In this document: piece after piece, positions 5,954 through 8,758 of the stretch
How the letters are laid out: every line of letters begins with the position of its first letter
Numbering within the stretch: the first letter of the stretch is position 1
Assembly (NCBI GenBank): GCA_028819675.1
Contig: JAPPKT010000660.1
Location: 1-8,758 of the forward strand
Origin: Caldilineaceae bacterium
Lineage (GTDB): Bacteria > Chloroflexota > Anaerolineae > Caldilineales > Caldilineaceae
DNA length: 8,758 nt
Direction of reading: 5' to 3'
The notes under the pieces: model-generated
What the model saw: the letters and a program-made list of their open reading frames with translations, nothing else
Told to the model about the DNA's origin: nothing
Database searches by the model: none
Position numbers and translations under genes: made by a program

Positions 5954-6793
5954 TTAGGCCGCAGACTGCTCCTCTGCGCGCAGCACGGCAATAAAGTACG
6001 CCCCAACCCCAACAACAATCAGACCCAGTACAAGCCCCAACGGCAGGTAGCCCACCGCCTGCAGCTCCGCAGCCGCGGCCGCGATCAAATCGGCGCTCGG
6101 TTCACAGTCGGCCAGCTTCTCCCCTTCCGGCCACGGGCCCAGCGGCCAGCCTTCACTGTTGCCGAACGGCATCGGCTCCCACTGCCATCCGGACGGCCAC
6201 GGCTCCCCCTCGCCCGGCGTGGTCACACACATGCGGCGCAGCGCGCGCACGTTCTGCAGCTGCGACGCCCGCGTCGCCGCGGTGACGACGAAGTAGGCCG
6301 CGACCACGCCGACACCGATAGCCCAGTTACGCAGAATCCCGCGAAACCTGACCACGGGGAGCTTCAGGATCACACAAAGCAGAAAGACCGCCGAGACCAC
6401 AAGACCCAGCATCCAGTCCTCCACCCGGTCGCCCTGCCCCAGAATCCAGGGCGGCAGAAAGACGGCTACAAACAGGAACATGTAGAGTCCGTTCAAAATG
6501 GCCATCCCCAATACAATCATCTGTACCTTGGCGTTCCGCCACCAGGCCAGCGGCGCAACTGTGACAAAAAGAATATTGAAGTGGTCGATAAAGGCCATGC
6601 TTGGAATGCCCAGCGCCGCGCCCAGGCTCAGCTGCAGGTCGAACGCGTCGTTGCGCGCCGCACCCCCATCCAGGCCGAGGCCGAACGTGTAAATGGTGAA
6701 CTCATATCCCGGATATCCAAAGGCTAAGGCCAGCCACAAAAGTGTCAGGAGAACATTCGCGGTGATGAGTCTGATGACTGTCACTCTAGGCAT
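5954..6793 (-). CDS. Polytopic membrane protein of unknown function
   Basis: I do not recognise a family. The 279-residue product is an inner-membrane protein with about six hydrophobic helices: near 5-26, 62-84, 90-116, 127-146, 157-174 and 247-270. Between the last two lies a polar segment of about 70 residues (175-246), rich in Trp, Pro and Gly, with C189 and C230, which could form a disulfide if the segment is outside the cytoplasm. There are no transporter, kinase or peptidase motifs that I can see. The start has AAGGG about 12 bases upstream, slightly far. The gene is first in the minus-strand set, 103 bases ahead of the isomerase homologue, so co-transcription is possible but the gap leaves room for another promoter. 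The divergent neighbour is the second PhyH gene. Coding is well supported by length and helix pattern. Confidence 0.85.
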   Translation of the reverse strand: MPRVTVIRLITANVLLTLLWLALAFGYPGYEFTIYTFGLGLDGGAARNDAFDLQLSLGAALGIPSMAFIDHFNILFVTVAPLAWWRNAKVQMIVLGMAILNGLYMFLFVAVFLPPWILGQGDRVEDWMLGLVVSAVFLLCVILKLPVVRFRGILRNWAIGVGVVAAYFVVTAATRASQLQNVRALRRMCVTTPGEGEPWPSGWQWEPMPFGNSEGWPLGPWPEGEKLADCEPSADLIAAAAAELQAVGYLPLGLVLGLIVVGVGAYFIAVLRAEEQSAA

Positions 6794-6923
6794 ATTTGAT
6801 TCTTTCCCTTGAGTCGTTCAAAAAATGGATGCCTCTCTTCCCCGCCGCGGCCCTGCTTGTTGCGTAACGAAATACGGTAGTACAATTCTCCTACACTTAT
6901 AGCCCACCAACGAAGGCGGCACC
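6794..6923. promoter_or_regulatory. Divergent promoter region
   Basis: This 130-base gap separates genes that diverge. For the plus-strand oxygenase, TTGTTG (6857-6862) and TACAAT (6881-6886) are spaced by 18 bases and form a plausible sigma70 promoter; AAGG (6913-6916) is its ribosome binding site, seven bases before the ATG. A minus-strand promoter must serve the membrane protein gene but no good pair is clear. Shared regulation of both directions is possible. Confidence 0.45.
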
Positions 6924-7715
6924 ATGAAAGTAACCCACGCGCAGAAACTCGAACTCTACGAAAAGGGATATGTGCAGATTCCGGGTGCTGTCCCACGCGT
7001 GATGGTCGACGCCGCAGTCAGAGCCATCAACCACTCTTTTGGCAAAGGTATTGATCCGGCGCAGATGATCACGTTTCAATCACAGTCATTCTGCCCGGAG
7101 TTGCAGAACGCCTCAGAAATCACCGATCTTTACAACAAGACGCCCGTAAAACAGTTGGCAGAGTCAATGATCGGCGCCGGGAAGATAAGTCCGGTTGAAC
7201 ACGGCCAGATAGCAGTTCGTTTTCCCCTAACGGACGATCCGCCGCCCGCGCTGCGTCCCCATCTCGACGGGCTCTACTCGCCCCACAACGGCGTCCCCGC
7301 CGGCGAACTGCAAAGATTCACCATGCTGGTCGGCATTGCACTAAGCGACGTGCCCTCCGATTACGCCGGAAATCTGGGCGTCTGGCCCGGCACCCATCAT
7401 CTCTACGCACAATACTTTTGCCAGAACGGCTATGACATCCTTCTGCGCCGCGGCGCAGAAGGCATGCCTCCCATAGACTTGCCCCGCCCCCAAATGCTGA
7501 CCGCTCGCGCCGGCGACGCCTTTTTCGTGCATTACCAGATTGCCCACTGCGCCTCGCCTAATGTCTCACCCCACCCGCGCTATGCCATCTACTTTCGCCT
7601 GCGACACGTCAACCTCCAGGACCAACTCTACGAGGCCCTGACCGATGTCTGGCTCGAGTGGGACGGAATGCGCGAAATCGTCGCTCAGCACGGAGAACCC
7701 GTTCCGACTTCCTAG
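6924..7715 (+). CDS. Phytanoyl-CoA dioxygenase (PhyH) family protein, second paralogue
   Basis: Predicted cytoplasmic Fe(II)/2-oxoglutarate oxygenase of 263 residues. The iron ligands are H113-L-D115 in RPHLDG and H208 in QIAHCASPN, with R219 (HPRY) as the likely 2-oxoglutarate-binding Arg. GNLGVWPGTHH (149-159) is the counterpart of the PGSH segment in typical members. The N-terminal ELYEKGYVQIPG (10-21) is the usual family start. It is clearly diverged from the other PhyH protein in the window: it is shorter and differs in the second-His motif (AHCASPN instead of VHGSRRN), so the two are not a recent duplication and probably act on different substrates. The closest family pattern is the group of PhyH-like proteins with an AHxxxxN motif. 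It is transcribed alone from a divergent promoter and its stop is one base from the stop of the convergent HD gene. Confidence 0.92.
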   Translation: MKVTHAQKLELYEKGYVQIPGAVPRVMVDAAVRAINHSFGKGIDPAQMITFQSQSFCPELQNASEITDLYNKTPVKQLAESMIGAGKISPVEHGQIAVRFPLTDDPPPALRPHLDGLYSPHNGVPAGELQRFTMLVGIALSDVPSDYAGNLGVWPGTHHLYAQYFCQNGYDILLRRGAEGMPPIDLPRPQMLTARAGDAFFVHYQIAHCASPNVSPHPRYAIYFRLRHVNLQDQLYEALTDVWLEWDGMREIVAQHGEPVPTS

Positions 7716-7716
7716 C

Positions 7717-8307
7717 TTACTCGTCCTCCATCTCCAGCTGCCCGGCCCTCTCCATCGCCGCCCAATAGGCGTGGTCCGCGCTGTTCACAAGCGTGTTTTC
7801 CAGGCTGCGCTTGATCAACTCCCCCTCGGCCGAATGCGCGCCCGCCGTATGCGCCACCGCCTCCGGCAGCCCCACCGTCAACGCCACGTGCACCCCGTAG
7901 ACCGAATGCCGGATCGACGGAAACCCCGCCGCGCCCACGTCGTTCTGCCAGCGCGCCTGGTTCCGCGGGCTGAACTCAAACGGCTTGCCCACGTCATGGC
8001 ACAGCGCACACGCCCACAGCAGGTCCCTGTCGATCCCGATATCCCCATGCACCGCTTCCAGACCGTCGGCAAGCCCCTGGGCCATGCGCGCAACGCCGCG
8101 CAAATGCTCCGCCTGCGTACCGTCCTTCAACGCCGGCGAGTCCGGCACACCCGACCCCCGAATCTGGTCGATGCGCGTAAACTCCGACTCTGACAGCGCA
8201 AACGCCCACGCCTCGATCACCTTCCCCCGCAGCTCTTCATCCTTGATCTCATTGACCTCCGGCAGGCTCTCACTCACACCCCGGCGCAGTTCATCCATCG
8301 ATGCCAT
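7717..8307 (-). CDS. HD-domain phosphohydrolase-like protein
   Basis: A 196-residue cytoplasmic protein with an HD metal-dependent phosphohydrolase domain. The order H68 (AEHLRG), H104-D105 (CHDVGK), then His residues at 134, 140, 153 and 158, and D177 (NSADHA) matches the H...HD...D metal-binding pattern. HDVGKP is the classic signature, and the surrounding helices fit the all-alpha fold. HD proteins hydrolyse phosphomonoesters or phosphodiesters, often nucleotides; nothing fused to it narrows the substrate. The first ATG (8307-8305) has AGGAGAG about eight bases upstream, so I prefer it over the Met three codons later. It follows the LarA-like gene by 48 bases on the same strand, so the two are probably co-transcribed. 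HD family certain, substrate unknown. Confidence 0.9.
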   Translation of the reverse strand: MASMDELRRGVSESLPEVNEIKDEELRGKVIEAWAFALSESEFTRIDQIRGSGVPDSPALKDGTQAEHLRGVARMAQGLADGLEAVHGDIGIDRDLLWACALCHDVGKPFEFSPRNQARWQNDVGAAGFPSIRHSVYGVHVALTVGLPEAVAHTAGAHSAEGELIKRSLENTLVNSADHAYWAAMERAGQLEMEDE

Positions 8308-8315
8308 GCGTCTCT

Positions 8316-8320
8316 CTCCT
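8316..8320 (-). promoter_or_regulatory. Ribosome binding site of the HD-domain gene
   Basis: On the minus strand AGGAG is followed by eight bases and then the ATG at 8307. It selects this start over the in-frame ATG three codons downstream. Confidence 0.65.
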
Positions 8321-8355
8321 CTCTTTAGAGCAAAACGTTGGGCTGCCTGGCAATT

Positions 8356-8758
8356 CTAAGCTTCCACAGCAACAGGTTCTTCCCTCGCCAGAACCTGTGT
8401 CGAGGCGTTGGGAAATATGGCAACCGTGACGTCCGCGGGCAGCCTGGCCGCTAACTGGTCGATCAGTGTCTGCCAGTCCCGGTAGAGGAGGTCGCCGCCG
8501 TGCTTAACCGCAAACTCCGCCGCCTGGAAATGCTCTGAGACAATGAGTAGGCTTTCCCGCCCATTGACCACCGCCTTCGGATCAGGCGTAGCATCGGCCG
8601 CATCTCTTCGCTTCAGGTACTGCTCCCAGGGCAACTGCTGATGCAATCCATGATAGGAGATTCCGTCGCAGGCCGCGTTAAGAACGACCTTATACGGCTC
8701 CCCCTCAAAATAGGGCAGCGGCCACAGCGCCTTCGACCCCTGCACCGGATCCGCATCC
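8356..8758 (-). CDS. LarA/DUF2088-like protein, C-terminal part (gene runs off the window)
   Basis: The frame stays open to the window end, so this is the C-terminal portion of a longer protein, about 134 residues here. A GTG at 8745 could be mistaken for a start, but the codons before it are open and continue the same type of sequence. The visible pattern, PVQGSKALWPLP followed by a hydrophobic strand (VVLNAACDGISYHGL) and then a short region ending in a strand with a P-N-A-S motif, resembles from memory the C-terminal domain of LarA-type (DUF2088) proteins. LarA itself is a nickel-pincer lactate racemase; many homologues have other or unknown substrates. The His and Lys residues that would prove a LarA enzyme lie in the missing N-terminal part. 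It is followed by the HD gene in the same direction. Family call tentative. Confidence 0.55.
   Translation of the reverse strand, partial: DADPVQGSKALWPLPYFEGEPYKVVLNAACDGISYHGLHQQLPWEQYLKRRDAADATPDPKAVVNGRESLLIVSEHFQAAEFAVKHGGDLLYRDWQTLIDQLAARLPADVTVAIFPNASTQVLAREEPVAVEA

Noticed and set aside
5851..6018. N-terminal extension of the isomerase homologue to an ATG at 6018
   Set aside because: It overlaps the end of the membrane protein gene, has unlikely composition, and lacks a ribosome binding site, whereas GTG at 5850 has a good one.
5897..6727. Plus-strand open frame opposite the membrane protein
   Set aside because: The minus frame shows a regular pattern of hydrophobic helices; the plus frame is a low-complexity Arg/Gln/His shadow.
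1..8758. CRISPR array, IS element, integrase or prophage genes
   Set aside because: No regularly spaced repeats with unique spacers, no transposase or integrase motifs and no terminal inverted repeats with target duplications were seen.

Overview
The window looks like chromosomal DNA from an uncultured, GC-rich, free-living bacterium, probably a metagenome contig. The best taxonomic hints are a secreted nuclease with long Thr-Pro linkers and an Excalibur-type C-terminus (familiar in Chloroflexota) and two phytanoyl-CoA-dioxygenase-like proteins only about 4 kb apart (such expansions occur in SAR202 Chloroflexota, Poribacteria and related lineages). That assignment is inference; there is no rRNA or other marker gene here. 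The first 22 bases are a G-run followed by a C-run and look like an assembly or read artefact.

Layout: 1-518 has no convincing gene but holds a strong intrinsic-terminator-like hairpin on the minus strand. 519-1937 (+) encodes a secreted FN3-FN3-HNH-Excalibur protein. It converges on a minus-strand PhyH oxygenase (2108-3016), with a stem-loop between the two stops. The oxygenase is preceded by a 343-base intergenic region with a sigma70-like promoter, three TTCGCG repeats at a 10-base period, two hairpins and a tiny leader ORF. Next, read right to left, is a probable minus-strand operon: membrane protein (6793-5954), FucI-like sugar isomerase homologue (5850-4426, GTG start) and medium-chain dehydrogenase (4406-3360, GTG start). 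A 130-base divergent promoter region separates it from a second PhyH oxygenase (6924-7715, +). That gene ends one base from a minus-strand HD-domain protein (8307-7717), which lies downstream of a LarA/DUF2088-like gene that runs off the window.

How the genes may work together: the dehydrogenase, the isomerase-fold protein and the two Fe(II)/2-oxoglutarate oxygenases are all small-molecule enzymes and suggest oxidative breakdown of carbohydrate-like or other organic substrates, but no substrate can be read from the sequence. Nothing resembles a defence island, prophage, IS element or CRISPR array. The most unusual items are the structured leader upstream of the first oxygenase, the altered active-site positions in the isomerase and dehydrogenase homologues, and the secreted nuclease architecture.
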